This document shows positions 42,778-51,918 of a stretch of 64,000 nt of DNA, piece after piece. Made by a program: the position numbers and the translations under genes. The DNA is from Streptomyces tendae (GTDB lineage: Bacteria > Actinomycetota > Actinomycetes > Streptomycetales > Streptomycetaceae), in NCBI RefSeq assembly GCF_014650435.1, contig NZ_BMUY01000001.1, positions 558,001 to 622,000 of the forward strand, written 5' to 3'. Numbering within the stretch: the stretch's first letter is position 1; the number at the start of each line of letters is the position of its first letter. The notes under the pieces are model-generated. The model was given only the letters and a program-made list of their open reading frames with translations. It searched no databases and had not been told where the DNA came from.

Positions 42778-44034
42778 ATGGCCACGAGGATCCTCCCGGC
42801 AGTCGGCGACCCGGACGCCGTACGGTCCCTCACGTCGCTGCTCAGCCAGCTCCCGGACGCCGAACCGGTCGCGCCGGTCGCCGACTCCACCCAGCTCGTC
42901 GACACCCTCGCCCGGCTCGCCGCCGAGTCGGTGGACGAACTGCCCGAGGTCGTGATCGTCCACGAGCGCATCGGACCGGTCCCGGCCCTGGAGCTGATCC
43001 GCGAAGTCGCCCTCCGCTTCCCGGCCGTCGGCGTCATCCTCGTCACCTCCGACCCAGGACCCGGCCTCTTCCAGGCCGCCATGGACTACGGCGCCCGGGG
43101 CCTGGTCGCCCTCCCGCTCGGCTACGAGGAAGTGGCCAGCCGCGTCCAGGCGGTGGCCCAGTGGTCGGCGGGCGTACGCCGGCACCTCGGCGGCGCCGTC
43201 GACGTGTTCACCGGAGCGGGCGGCACCGTCGTCACCGTCAGCGGCGCCAAGGGCGGCGTGGGCGCCACCCTGACAGCCGTCCAACTCGCCCTGGCGGCAC
43301 AGGCGTCCGGCCGGTCCACCGCTCTGCTCGACATGGATCTGCAGACCGGCGACGTCGCCTCCTACCTGGACGTCCAGTTCCGCCGCTCGGTGGCCGACCT
43401 GGCCGCCATCACGGATCTCTCCCCGCGCGTCCTGGCCGACGCCGTCTTCCGCCACGACAGCGGCCTGGCCCTGCTGCTCGCCCCCGGCGAGGGCGAACGC
43501 GGCGAGGAGGTCACCGACCGCGCCGCCCGCCAGATCGTCGCCGCCCTGCGCTCCCGGTACGAGGTGGTCGTCATCGATTGCGGAGCCCAGCTCGGCGGGG
43601 CCGGCGCGGCCGCCGTAGAGAGCGCCGACACGGCGCTGCTGGTCACCACCCCGGACGTGGTCGCCGTACGGGGCGCCAAGCGGGCGGTGCGGATGTGGGA
43701 GCGGCTGCAGATCCGCAAGGCGGAGGAGACGACGGTGGTCGTCAACCGGCACACCCGGGGCACCGAGATCCAGCCCCCGCTGATCCAGCGGATCACCGGC
43801 ACGGCGATCGCCGCCACCACGGTCCCGGCGAACTTCAAGGAACTCCAGGGCGCCGTGGACGCGGGCCGCGTCCACGAACTGGACGGCAGAAGCACCGTGA
43901 AGCAGGCCCTGTGGACCCTCGCGGGCGAACTGGGCCTGGCCGGCCCGTCCGACGTCGGCCGGAAGGGACACGGCCGCCTCAGGGGAGACCGGGGCGCGGC
44001 CGGCTTCCGGCGCCGGAAGGACGGTGCCGGGTGA
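42778..44034 (+). CDS. Pilus localisation ATPase TadZ/CpaE
   Basis: 418 residues from ATG 42778. Residues 1-130 resemble an atypical receiver domain ('GVILVTSDPGPGLFQAAMDY'), the rest a MinD/ParA ATPase ('VSGAKGGVGATLTAVQLALA', 'LDMDLQTGDVASYLD', 'VVVIDCGAQLGG'). The deviant Walker A keeps the signature Lys (KGG) but has Ala-Thr where the usual Lys-Thr stands, a known TadZ peculiarity. TadZ places the pilus at the cell membrane. Overlaps the next gene by 4 bases (GTGA). Confidence 0.88.
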   Translation: MATRILPAVGDPDAVRSLTSLLSQLPDAEPVAPVADSTQLVDTLARLAAESVDELPEVVIVHERIGPVPALELIREVALRFPAVGVILVTSDPGPGLFQAAMDYGARGLVALPLGYEEVASRVQAVAQWSAGVRRHLGGAVDVFTGAGGTVVTVSGAKGGVGATLTAVQLALAAQASGRSTALLDMDLQTGDVASYLDVQFRRSVADLAAITDLSPRVLADAVFRHDSGLALLLAPGEGERGEEVTDRAARQIVAALRSRYEVVVIDCGAQLGGAGAAAVESADTALLVTTPDVVAVRGAKRAVRMWERLQIRKAEETTVVVNRHTRGTEIQPPLIQRITGTAIAATTVPANFKELQGAVDAGRVHELDGRSTVKQALWTLAGELGLAGPSDVGRKGHGRLRGDRGAAGFRRRKDGAG

Positions 44035-44426
44035 GCGGGTTACACGGACGGGACCGTGCCCGGGACGGCGGCCAGGTCACCATCGAGTTCCTCGGCATGA
44101 CGCCGGTGATCATCGCGACGCTGGTGGTGCTGTGGCAGCTCGTGCTCGTGGGATACACGTACACGCTCGCGGGGAATGCTGCGGACGAGGCGGTACGGGC
44201 GGCGACGGCGGCCGAGCGCGGGGCGCGGCAGGGGGCCTGCCAGGAGGCGGGCCTGGACAAGCTGCCGGGCTCCTGGGAGGGAGGTGCCAGTGTGGACTGC
44301 GGCACCGCGGGCGGTTACGTCACCGCCGACGTGCGCATCGAGGTCCCGCTCCTCTTCCCGGGCACCCTCAGCGTCCCCTTCACCGTGCACGGACACGCGG
44401 GGGCCGTGGAAGAGGAGGACGACTGA
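44031..44426 (+). CDS. TadE-like pilus assembly protein (first)
   Basis: 131 residues from GTG 44031. Prepilin-like start 'GGQVTIEFLGMTPVIIATLV' with the conserved Glu after the cleavage Gly, one membrane helix, then a short extracellular region with two cysteines ('GACQEAG', 'VDCGTAGG'). TadE-type minor pseudopilins are processed by the prepilin peptidase and help pilus assembly. One base separates it from the second TadE gene. Confidence 0.85.
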   Translation: MSGLHGRDRARDGGQVTIEFLGMTPVIIATLVVLWQLVLVGYTYTLAGNAADEAVRAATAAERGARQGACQEAGLDKLPGSWEGGASVDCGTAGGYVTADVRIEVPLLFPGTLSVPFTVHGHAGAVEEEDD

Positions 44427-44427
44427 G

Positions 44428-44790
44428 ATGCCGTACTCCCGCGGGCGACGGGCGAGGGACCGGGGCCAAGTGGCCATCGAGTACCTCGGCTTCCTGCCGA
44501 TCCTGGTCGTCGTCGGCATGGCCGTCGTACAGCTCGGCCTGATCGCGTACACCGCCCAGCAGGCCGGCACCGCGGCCCGCGCGGGGGCGCGCAGCGCCTC
44601 GCTCCAGGAGAGCGCGCAGGCGGCGTGCGCGGCGGCCGTCAGCAGCTGGCTGGCGGACGGCACCGACTGTCCGCAGTCGTACGGCGGGGACGAGGTGACG
44701 GTCACCGCCACCGTCGAGATCCCGTCGATCGTGCCCGGATGGGACTTCGATCCGGCCCGCAAGACCGCCACCATGCCGCTGGACCACTGA
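44428..44790 (+). CDS. TadE-like pilus assembly protein (second)
   Basis: 120 residues from ATG 44428. Same layout as the preceding protein: 'GQVAIEYLGFLPILVVVGMA' prepilin segment, 'AAQ-C…DGTDCPQ' cysteines outside, and a beta-rich tail. The two TadE-like proteins are probably a heteromeric pair, as TadE/TadF. Confidence 0.85.
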   Translation: MPYSRGRRARDRGQVAIEYLGFLPILVVVGMAVVQLGLIAYTAQQAGTAARAGARSASLQESAQAACAAAVSSWLADGTDCPQSYGGDEVTVTATVEIPSIVPGWDFDPARKTATMPLDH

Positions 44791-44808
44791 CCGAGGAGCC
44801 GAGGACGC

Positions 44809-46146
44809 ATGAGCCTGCGCGCACGCATCCACTCCCCCGAGGAGCACGGCAGCCGGGGCGAGGACGGACACCTGGTCGCCTCCTACCGGGCCAAGCTCCT
44901 GGAGGAGATCGACCTCGCCGAGATGAGCGCACTGGCGATGGCCGAGCGCCGGGCCCGCCTGGAGCGGGTCCTCGGGCACATCATCAGCCGCGAGGGCCCG
45001 GTCCTGTCGACGGTCGAACGCTCCCAGCTGATCCGCCGGGTCGTCGACGAGGCCCTCGGCCTGGGCATCCTCGAACCGCTCCTGGAGGACGCGTCGATCA
45101 CGGAGATCATGGTCAACGGCCCCGACGCGATCTTCGTCGAGCGGGCCGGCCGCGTCGAGCAGCTCCCCCTCCGCTTCGCCTCCCACGACCAGCTGATGCA
45201 GACCATCGAGCGCATCGTCTCGACGGTCAACCGCCGGGTGGACGAGTCGAACCCGATGGTCGACGCCCGGCTGCCCTCCGGCGAGCGCGTGAACGTCATC
45301 ATCCCCCCGCTCTCCCTCACCGGCGCCACCCTCACCATCCGCCGCTTCCCGCGCTCCTTCACCCTCCAGGAGCTGATCGGCCTCGGCTCGCTCGACGAGA
45401 ACATGCTCTACCTGCTGGCCGGTCTCGTGCAGGCCCGCTTCAACATCATCGTCTCGGGCGCGACGGGCACCGGGAAGACCACCCTCCTCAACGCCCTCTC
45501 CGGCCTCATCCCCGAATCCGACCGCATCATCACCATCGAGGACTCGGCCGAACTCCAGCTCCAGCAGGCGCACGTCATCCGCCTGGAGTCCCGCCCGCCC
45601 AACGTCGAGGGCCAGGGCCGCATCACCATCCGCGACCTGGTCCGCAACTCGCTGCGCATGCGCCCCGACCGCATCGTCGTCGGCGAGGTGCGCGGCGGCG
45701 AGTCCCTCGACATGCTCCAGGCCATGTCCACGGGCCACGACGGCTCGCTGGCCACCGTCCACGCCAACAGCGCCGAGGACGCCCTGATGCGGCTGCAGAC
45801 CCTGGCCTCGATGTCGGACGTGGAGATCCCCTTCGTCGCCCTGCACGACCAGATCAACAGCTCCGTCGACGTCCTGATCCAGCTCACCCGCTTCGCCGAC
45901 GGCGCCCGCCGCATCACCGAGATCGCCCTGCTGGCCAGCCACGGCGGCGAGCCGTACCGCCTGGCCACGGTCGCCCGTTTCAACGCCCGCCCGATGACCG
46001 CCGACGGCCGCGTCGTCGGCGCGTACGAGTACCACCCGCTGCCGCACCGCACCGCCGAGCGCCTCTACATGGCGGGCCAGCCCATCCCGCAGGCCTTCGG
46101 TGTGGCCCACACCCCGGACCAGCTCACCACCCGAGAAGCCAGGTAG
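44809..46146 (+). CDS. cpaF: Pilus assembly ATPase TadA/CpaF
   Basis: 445 residues from ATG 44809. Type II/IV secretion ATPase: N-terminal domain 'GILEPLLEDASITEIMVNGP', Walker A 'ISGATGTGKTTLLNAL' type (here 'VSGATGTGKTTLLNALSG', about residue 218), Walker B 'RPDRIVVGEVRGGESLDMLQ', and 'TGHDGSLATVHANSAEDALM' with the His box. It powers pilus assembly from the cytosol with TadB and TadC, encoded next. Confidence 0.95.
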   Translation: MSLRARIHSPEEHGSRGEDGHLVASYRAKLLEEIDLAEMSALAMAERRARLERVLGHIISREGPVLSTVERSQLIRRVVDEALGLGILEPLLEDASITEIMVNGPDAIFVERAGRVEQLPLRFASHDQLMQTIERIVSTVNRRVDESNPMVDARLPSGERVNVIIPPLSLTGATLTIRRFPRSFTLQELIGLGSLDENMLYLLAGLVQARFNIIVSGATGTGKTTLLNALSGLIPESDRIITIEDSAELQLQQAHVIRLESRPPNVEGQGRITIRDLVRNSLRMRPDRIVVGEVRGGESLDMLQAMSTGHDGSLATVHANSAEDALMRLQTLASMSDVEIPFVALHDQINSSVDVLIQLTRFADGARRITEIALLASHGGEPYRLATVARFNARPMTADGRVVGAYEYHPLPHRTAERLYMAGQPIPQAFGVAHTPDQLTTREAR

Positions 46147-46155
46147 GACCGCCCG

Positions 46156-47106
46156 ATGGAACCGGAACTCGACACGCTCGTCACGCTCACCACCGGCGTC
46201 ACACTGCTGACCTGCGTCCTGGCGGTCGTCGGCCTGCACTCCTACGCCGCAGGGAAGGCCCAGCGCGCGGCCCTGGTCGACCGCCTCACCGCGACCGGCC
46301 GGGCACCGTCGGCCGGACGCCGGCGCCGCTTCCCGACCCTGGACCGCCGCCTGCGCCGCACCAAGCTCGGCCGGAACCTGGAACGGCGCCTGTCGGCCAC
46401 CGGCCTGGACGTGACCCCCGGCGAGTTCTTCGCCTACATGCTGGCGACGGTGGCCGGCCTTTGGCTGATCGGCCAGGCGGCCCTGGCCCCCTTCTTCGGC
46501 CCCCTGGCGGGCCTCCTCGGCATCGGCGTGGCGATCCAGTTCCTCAACTGGCAACGCCAGAAACGCATCGAGAAGTTCATCAACCAACTCCCCGAACTCG
46601 CCCGCATCCTCGCCAACGCCACCCAGGCCGGCCTCGCCCTGCGCACCGCCATCGGCATGGCCGCGGAGGAACTGGAGGCCCCGGCCGGTGAGGAACTGGG
46701 CAAGGTCGCCGACCAACTCGCCATCGGCGCCTCGATGGACGACGCCCTCGGCGAACTCGCCGACCGCCTCCCCTCCCGCGAACTGGTGGTCCTCGTCACC
46801 ACCCTCGTGCTGTCCAACCGGGCGGGCGGCCAGGTGGTCGGCGCGCTGCGGAACCTGACGGAGACCCTGGAGGAACGCAAGGAGACCCGGCGCGAGGTCC
46901 GCACCCAGCTCTCCCAGGTCACGATGACGTCGTACGCCGTCCCCGTCCTGGGCATCGGCTCGTTGCTCCTCATGAACGGGGTGAAGGACGGCGCCCTGGA
47001 ACGCATGACGGGCTCCCCGGCCGGCCAGGCCGCGGTGATCACCGCCTTCGCGCTCTACGCCGTCGGGTTCGTCCTCATCCGCCGCCTGTCCCGCATCGAC
47101 GTCTGA
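46156..47106 (+). CDS. Pilus assembly platform protein TadB
   Basis: 316 residues from ATG 46156. T2SSF/TadB layout: an N-terminal helix, two central hydrophobic segments ('FFAYMLATVAGLWLIGQAAL', 'FFGPLAGLLGIGVAIQFLNW'), the cytosolic GspF domain ('QLPELARILANATQAGLAL', 'LVLVTTLVLSNRAGGQ'-type region) and a C-terminal helix pair. Forms the inner-membrane platform with TadC. Confidence 0.92.
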   Translation: MEPELDTLVTLTTGVTLLTCVLAVVGLHSYAAGKAQRAALVDRLTATGRAPSAGRRRRFPTLDRRLRRTKLGRNLERRLSATGLDVTPGEFFAYMLATVAGLWLIGQAALAPFFGPLAGLLGIGVAIQFLNWQRQKRIEKFINQLPELARILANATQAGLALRTAIGMAAEELEAPAGEELGKVADQLAIGASMDDALGELADRLPSRELVVLVTTLVLSNRAGGQVVGALRNLTETLEERKETRREVRTQLSQVTMTSYAVPVLGIGSLLLMNGVKDGALERMTGSPAGQAAVITAFALYAVGFVLIRRLSRIDV

Positions 47107-47125
47107 GAGGAGGGAAGACAAGGAC

Positions 47126-48028
47126 ATGGGCCTCGAACTCCCCGGCATACTCCTCGCCCTCCTCATGGCCCTGGCCGTCTGCGGCGTCTTCGCCGGCATC
47201 CGCATGTATCGGGCGGAGGCGAAACTCCCCGACGACCTCGCCCTCGCCCTGGAGGTCGGCGCCACCCGCACCGGCGCGGCGCACTCCCTCATCGACCGCA
47301 TGGGCATGCGCTACGCCCCCGCCGTACTGCGGCTGATGGGCCCGGCCCTGGTCGCCAGGTACCGCCGCCGGATCGACCTGGCCGGCAACCCCGGTGGCCT
47401 CACCATCGACCGCTACGCCGCCCGCCGCGCGGTCTACGGCGCCCTGGGCGCGCTGGGCTTCCTGGTCTTCCTCCTGCGCGGCCAGTACCTGGTGGCTCTG
47501 CTCCTGCTGGCCTTCGGCGCGTTCTGGACGGAGGTGGGCATTTGGTCGGCGATCCGCATCCGCAAGGACGTCATCGAGCGCACCCTGCCAGACTTCCTGG
47601 ACGTCCTCGCGGTCGTGGTCAGCGCGGGTCTGGGATTCCGCCAGGCCCTGGACCGGGTGTCCACGCGCTACGAGGGCCCCTGGGCCGACGAACTGCGCAT
47701 CACGCTGCGCCAGATGGACCTCGGCATGAGCCGCCGCGAAGCCTTCACGGAGCTGCGCCGACGCAACGACTCCGAACAGGTGGCGATGTTCGTGACGGCA
47801 CTCCAGCAGGGCGAGGAACTGGGCGCCCCCATCGTCGACACCCTGGTCTTCCTGGCCAAGGACATGCGCCGCACCGACGCCCAGAACGCCCGCCGCAAGG
47901 CCGCCCGCGCGGTCCCCAAGGCCACGCTGATGATCACGACCTTCATGGTCCCGGCCACGATGATCCTCCTCGGCGCGGGCCTGATCCTGGGCTCGGGGAC
48001 GGACTTCGGCACGATCACGGGCGAGTAG
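47126..48028 (+). CDS. Pilus assembly platform protein TadC
   Basis: 300 residues from ATG 47126. Same family as TadB: 'ALGFLVFLLRGQYLVALLLL' membrane segment, 'LPDFLDVLAVVVSAGLGFRQ', 'MFVTALQQGEELGAPIVDTL', and C-terminal helix 'MITTFMVPATMILLGAGLIL'. Twenty bases after tadB. Confidence 0.92.
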   Translation: MGLELPGILLALLMALAVCGVFAGIRMYRAEAKLPDDLALALEVGATRTGAAHSLIDRMGMRYAPAVLRLMGPALVARYRRRIDLAGNPGGLTIDRYAARRAVYGALGALGFLVFLLRGQYLVALLLLAFGAFWTEVGIWSAIRIRKDVIERTLPDFLDVLAVVVSAGLGFRQALDRVSTRYEGPWADELRITLRQMDLGMSRREAFTELRRRNDSEQVAMFVTALQQGEELGAPIVDTLVFLAKDMRRTDAQNARRKAARAVPKATLMITTFMVPATMILLGAGLILGSGTDFGTITGE

Positions 48029-48290
48029 GAGAGTGCGACTGCACATGAACAGGAGAAGGCAACTACCGCCCGCCTATGACCCATTGACCTCACTTCACCG
48101 CAACACCTTTCGCATGTGCAATCAACTGTGGGACAGTCGATACCTGGTACTCCCGACAGGTCGAGGTCCCAACCGAGCGCAAGGGAGGTGGAGATCGTGG
48201 ACGCCGTGAAGACCGGCACGACCAGCCAGCAGATCACCGCCGCCCACCCGCACGAGGAACACGGCTTCGCCCAACCTGGAGGGGAACACC
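48029..48290. promoter_or_regulatory. Promoter region of the flp pilin gene
   Basis: A 262-bp gap in a locus that is otherwise tightly packed. It is locally AT-richer (48060-48130) and probably holds the pilin promoter. A frame beginning at GTG 48198 runs into the next genes but looks like a shadow of flp. Confidence 0.45.
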
Positions 48291-48491
48291 ATGACCAACT
48301 GGCTGCACACCGTCGCCGCATACCTGCACACCCACACCCCGACCCGCAACGACAAGGGCCAGACGGCGGTGGAGTACCTGGGCATCATCGCGGTGGTGGT
48401 GGCCATCGTCCTGGCGATCACGGGGACGGACATCGGGCAGACGATCTACAACGCGATCAAGGACAAGATCACCGAGGTCACCGGCGGTTGA
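48291..48491 (+). CDS. flp: Flp-type pilin
   Basis: 66 residues from ATG 48291, GGAGG-type ribosome binding site at 48282. Short leader, then the Flp signature 'KGQTAVEYLGIIAVVVAIVL' with cleavage expected after the Gly and Glu5/Tyr6 conserved, and a C-terminal 'IYNAIKDKITEV'. This is the structural subunit of the Tad pilus. The 260-bp gap before it, unlike the tight spacing elsewhere, suggests a separate, stronger promoter. Its TGA overlaps the next ATG (TGATG at 48489). Confidence 0.92.
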   Translation: MTNWLHTVAAYLHTHTPTRNDKGQTAVEYLGIIAVVVAIVLAITGTDIGQTIYNAIKDKITEVTGG

Positions 48492-49087
48492 TGGCTCCGC
48501 GTCCACGCGACGACGCAGGGCAGGCTTTCCCCATCTACATCACGGTGGTGGCGGGCCTGCTCTTTCTCGCGCTCGCGTACCTCGCGGTCGGTCAGGCCGC
48601 AGGTACTCGCAGCGAGGCGCAGACGGCAGCGGACGCCGCGGCACTGGCGGCGGCTCTGGAAACCCGGGACCAGCTGGCGGACCAATGGCTCGACAAGGTT
48701 CTGGAGCCGGAGTCGTGGCAGGAGATATTCGAGGGAAAGGCAGTGATTCCCAACGCGTGCTGGCGCGCCGAGGAACTGGCGGCACGCAATGACGCGAGCG
48801 TGGATTGCGTACCCGACGGACTCTTGGGCTACACAGTCTCGGCCGAGACCAACGAGACCGTCGGGGACACCATCGTGCCGGGCACAGAGGATCAGAAGGC
48901 GACGGAGAGCGCGACCGCGGTCATCGAAGCCCGATGCTCGCCCACACCGCCCGCCGAGGATGCCGACGACGAGGCACTGCCGAGCCTCACCTGTAAGGGT
49001 GGCGAGGACTGGGACGTGAAGCCGGAGGAGCTTTCGGACCTGCCGAAGGCCGAGGACCTGTTCGACGTCCATCTGGCCGACAGCTGA
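48491..49087 (+). CDS. TadG-like pilus assembly protein
   Basis: 198 residues from ATG 48491. Begins 'DDAGQAFPIYITVVAGLLFL', the Tad (TadE/G-like) pseudopilin segment, then 'GTRSEAQTAADAAALAAALE', typical of TadG N-termini. The extracellular remainder has three or four cysteines and an acidic C-terminus. Translationally coupled to flp. Confidence 0.85.
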   Translation: MAPRPRDDAGQAFPIYITVVAGLLFLALAYLAVGQAAGTRSEAQTAADAAALAAALETRDQLADQWLDKVLEPESWQEIFEGKAVIPNACWRAEELAARNDASVDCVPDGLLGYTVSAETNETVGDTIVPGTEDQKATESATAVIEARCSPTPPAEDADDEALPSLTCKGGEDWDVKPEELSDLPKAEDLFDVHLADS

Positions 49088-49119
49088 CAAGCGAAAACGA
49101 GGACGAAGGAAGCGGAGTC

Positions 49120-49704
49120 ATGAGCATTCGGTTCACAACAAGGGCTCGCGGGGGACTGTCCGCATGGCCCGTTGCGATCGTGCTGGTCTTCGGCCTGGTG
49201 GCTTGCGGCGGTGGAGGCGGGAGCGATGACGACAAGCCGGAGGCGTCGACGGCTGCTTCCAAAAGCAGCGAGTCCAAGCCGGATGCCCAGGAGGGGGATG
49301 AGGAACAGACGCTCGCCGAGTTGAAAGGACCGAGTGGCCTGTTTCTCAAGGTCACGGCTTCAGAACGGGACGCGGGGGGCTTTATCACCATCAGCGGGGA
49401 CTTGAAGAACGACGGGGAGAAGACCGTCAACATTCCCGCTCAACTGAGTGGCAACGAAACCGAGATCGTCAGGAACGGTAGCTCTCTGGGGGGCGCCACT
49501 CTGGTGGATGCCAAGGGGAAGAAGCGCTATTACGTACTGCGCGACACAGATGGTCGCCCGCTCACGACCACGAACTTTCCAGCCCTGAAGGCAGGCGAGT
49601 CCCTTCCCGTGTTCATGCAGTTCCCCGCACCCCCCGCCGACACCGCCGAGGTGACGCTTCAGCTGCCGATGTTCACCACCGGCACCATCGAGATCTCCGG
49701 GTGA
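49120..49704 (+). CDS. Lipoprotein in the pilus operon
   Basis: 194 residues from ATG 49120. Signal peptide with lipobox 'FGLVACGGGG', a Ser/Asp/Glu-rich linker, then a beta-sandwich region ('GGFITISGDLKNDGEKTVNI', 'VTLQLPMFTTGTIEISG') like DUF-type domains that carry surface proteins. Lower GC than the tad genes. Overlaps the OmpA-domain gene by 4 bases (GTGA), so they are expressed together. Confidence 0.75.
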   Translation: MSIRFTTRARGGLSAWPVAIVLVFGLVACGGGGGSDDDKPEASTAASKSSESKPDAQEGDEEQTLAELKGPSGLFLKVTASERDAGGFITISGDLKNDGEKTVNIPAQLSGNETEIVRNGSSLGGATLVDAKGKKRYYVLRDTDGRPLTTTNFPALKAGESLPVFMQFPAPPADTAEVTLQLPMFTTGTIEISG

Positions 49705-50333
49705 GGCACACCATGACCTCACCCCCGCGTTTGCTGACGGCCGTCACCCTCATGCTCGCCACGACCCTCTGCGGCACCACCACGGCCCACGCCGATGACG
49801 ACCCCAACGACCCCCCGGGCACGGAACCCTCCGCCTCCGCCCCCGTCGACGTGGACCCCAACGACCCCGACCTGAAGCTCCCGGACGGAGCCACGCTCGC
49901 CCAGGCGAAGGTCCTGGACATCAAGTCGGTCGTGGAGGAGCAGAGCGGCGACGAACGCCGCGAGGACACCAACACCAGCGTGACGCTCGCCCTCCAGGCC
50001 GAGGTGCTGTTCGGCAAGGACAGCTCGAAGCTCGGCGCCGAGGCCAAGTCCCGTATCAGGGGCATCGCCGACGAGATCAGAACCCAGAACGCCACCCGCG
50101 TCCGCGTCTTCGGCTTCACCGACAACCTCGGCTCCTCCGCCCACGGCGACGTACTCTCCAAGCGGCGCGCCAACGCCGTGCACGACGTCCTGTCCCAGTC
50201 CCTCAACGACGCCGGCATCACCTACGAGGTCCGCGGCTACGGTGAGCAGTACCCGATCGCCGACAACGCGACGGAGGCCGGCCGCAAGAAGAACCGCAGG
50301 GTCGAGGTCTCCTTCCCCCGCACTGAGCCCTGA
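49701..50333 (+). CDS. Secreted OmpA-family (peptidoglycan-binding) protein
   Basis: 210 residues from GTG 49701 (ATG 49713 also possible). Signal peptide ending 'GTTTAHADDD', Asp/Pro-rich linker, then a complete OmpA C-terminal domain (about 90-205): 'LFGKDSSKLGAEAKSRIRGI', 'VRVFGFTDNLGSS', 'LSKRRANAVHDVL', 'GYGEQYPIADNATEAGRKKN', 'RRVEV'. The domain binds meso- or LL-DAP in peptidoglycan. It may anchor the pilus machine in the thick wall. Confidence 0.9.
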   Translation: MRHTMTSPPRLLTAVTLMLATTLCGTTTAHADDDPNDPPGTEPSASAPVDVDPNDPDLKLPDGATLAQAKVLDIKSVVEEQSGDERREDTNTSVTLALQAEVLFGKDSSKLGAEAKSRIRGIADEIRTQNATRVRVFGFTDNLGSSAHGDVLSKRRANAVHDVLSQSLNDAGITYEVRGYGEQYPIADNATEAGRKKNRRVEVSFPRTEP

Positions 50334-50337
50334 CGCC

Positions 50338-50880
50338 ATGAGAAAGCACCTGCGCATGCGCCGCCCACGCCCCGCTCGCACACTCCTGATGACCCTCACG
50401 GCGCTGACCGCCCTGACGACGACCGCGTGCAGCGACACCCAACAACCGAACGACGCCGAGCCACCCCCCACCCCGCGGAACCGCCCCACGACGTCCCACC
50501 CCGCACCCCAGCCCCCCTCCCCGTCACCGGCGGACGGCACCGACGTCGGCGCCTGCACCGACGGCAACTGCGAGATCGCGGTGACCGAGCCCGTGACGAT
50601 CCGCTTCCCGGCACCGGACGACGCCGGCCGGGCAACGTTGTCGGTGACGAAGGTCGGCCCGAACGAGATCGAGTACGAGGTGAAGTCCGGCAACAACCGC
50701 TCCACCGGCGGCGCCGAAGGCCCCGGCCAGGGCTGCCTCACGTACCTCCGCGACCGAGGCAGCGGCAACTCCTGCGGCACCCTCGACCCCACCCGCCCGA
50801 GCCCGCGGCCCGGCGCCGTGGTGATCCAGGCGACGACGGGCACGGACGGCACGGCACTCCTCCACATCGTCTCCCCCTGA
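50338..50880 (+). CDS. Small lipoprotein
   Basis: 180 residues from ATG 50338, 4 bases after the OmpA gene. Lipobox 'ALTTTACSDT', a Pro-rich linker, then a domain with paired cysteines ('GACTDGNCEIAV', 'GQGCLTYLRDRGSGNSCG'). Not recognised. Last gene of the pilus cluster; converges with the gene at 50900. Confidence 0.75.
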   Translation: MRKHLRMRRPRPARTLLMTLTALTALTTTACSDTQQPNDAEPPPTPRNRPTTSHPAPQPPSPSPADGTDVGACTDGNCEIAVTEPVTIRFPAPDDAGRATLSVTKVGPNEIEYEVKSGNNRSTGGAEGPGQGCLTYLRDRGSGNSCGTLDPTRPSPRPGAVVIQATTGTDGTALLHIVSP

Positions 50881-50899
50881 CGCAGCCCGCTCCCGTACG

Positions 50900-51679
50900 T
50901 CACCCCGTGGAGGCGTCGATCCGCAAGCTCGCCCGCGCGGTCGCGAACAGACGGCTCTGCTCGGCGAGGCGCTGCGCGGTCGCCTCGGTGTCGACCAGCA
51001 ACTGGTACACGTGGCCCGCCCTCCCGGCGACGAAGACCTCCAGCCGCTTACGGGGTTCGCTCTGCTGTGTCCAGTGGTAGTCGATCTCCAGCCAGAGAGC
51101 GTCCCGCCCGTTCTGACGCGTCTTGTGCGTGGTGACCTCGATGCCGGCCATCGACGACTCGGCGGTGTCGCGGTACCAGGCCAACTGCCCCGCCGAGGCG
51201 GCCTGCGGGGTCGACCCGTACGACCTGTCCCGCTTGACGCTCAGGTCGTAGGCGCCGTCCGGTGAACGCCAGGTGCTCTGCAGCTCACTGGCGGGCACCT
51301 CGTCCCATCCGCCCGGCCTGCCGAAACAGACGGTAAGAGAGGCTTCTTTGACCCGGCGCCAGGTCTTGGGCAGAGACGACGAACAGGACGAGGCGGGAGC
51401 CGAAGTGGAAGCGGAACCGGACGCAGCATCCGAGGCCGAAGCCGAAGCCGAAGCCGAAACCGAGACCGATGGTGAAGGTGAAGACGAAGGGGAAGACGAC
51501 GGCGACGACGACCGCGACGGCGATGCGGCAGCGCCCCCGTCCGAGGACGACGACGCCCCGGCCTCCGCGACACTCCGACCGAGCGGCGATGAACCTCCCA
51601 CGAGAGGTATCCCGAAAACCGCCAGGAGCAACCCCGCGACAGCGGTGATCGCCGAGACCACGGCCGCCACCTCCCCCAT
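50900..51679 (-). CDS. Membrane-anchored protein with Ser-rich stalk
   Basis: 259 residues from ATG 51679, chosen because it starts at the membrane helix ('AAVVSAITAVAGLLLAVFGI'); the frame extends to 51772. A 60-residue Ser/Ala/Pro stalk ('SVSVSASASASASD') precedes a C-terminal globular domain (about 125-259, 'RSPDGAYDLSVKRDRSYGST', 'GRDALWLEIDYHWTQQSEPR', 'VFVAGRAGHVYQLLV'), similar to the extracellular domains seen on membrane-tethered kinases and sigma-linked proteins. No known function. Confidence 0.75.
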   Translation of the reverse strand: MGEVAAVVSAITAVAGLLLAVFGIPLVGGSSPLGRSVAEAGASSSSDGGAAASPSRSSSPSSSPSSSPSPSVSVSASASASASDAASGSASTSAPASSCSSSLPKTWRRVKEASLTVCFGRPGGWDEVPASELQSTWRSPDGAYDLSVKRDRSYGSTPQAASAGQLAWYRDTAESSMAGIEVTTHKTRQNGRDALWLEIDYHWTQQSEPRKRLEVFVAGRAGHVYQLLVDTEATAQRLAEQSRLFATARASLRIDASTG

Positions 51680-51918
51680 CCGCCTCCCTGGCGAGGCGCC
51701 GCCACCGGAACTGCTCAACTGCCCTACCACGCCTCTCTGTCGCCGAACCGGGCTCACCACTGTCGGACACATCCGCCCCCTCGTCCTCGCCCGAGCGCGC
51801 AGACTTCTTTGACGATGGGCGCAAACCCCGCATGAAGTGACCGGTCGAGAGCTCCCGCGCGCGCGGGACCGCGGCGCAGAATGTCGGCAGAGTCGGCTCA
51901 GGTGCGACTGCTGCGGGG

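Noticed and set aside
49701-50333. OmpA domain as evidence of an outer membrane
   Set aside because: OmpA C-terminal domains bind peptidoglycan and occur in secreted proteins of monoderms; the rest of the window is plainly Streptomyces.
51340-51540. Repetitive DNA coding the Ser/Ala stalk as a tandem repeat array
   Set aside because: Irregular low-complexity coding sequence, no fixed repeat unit.
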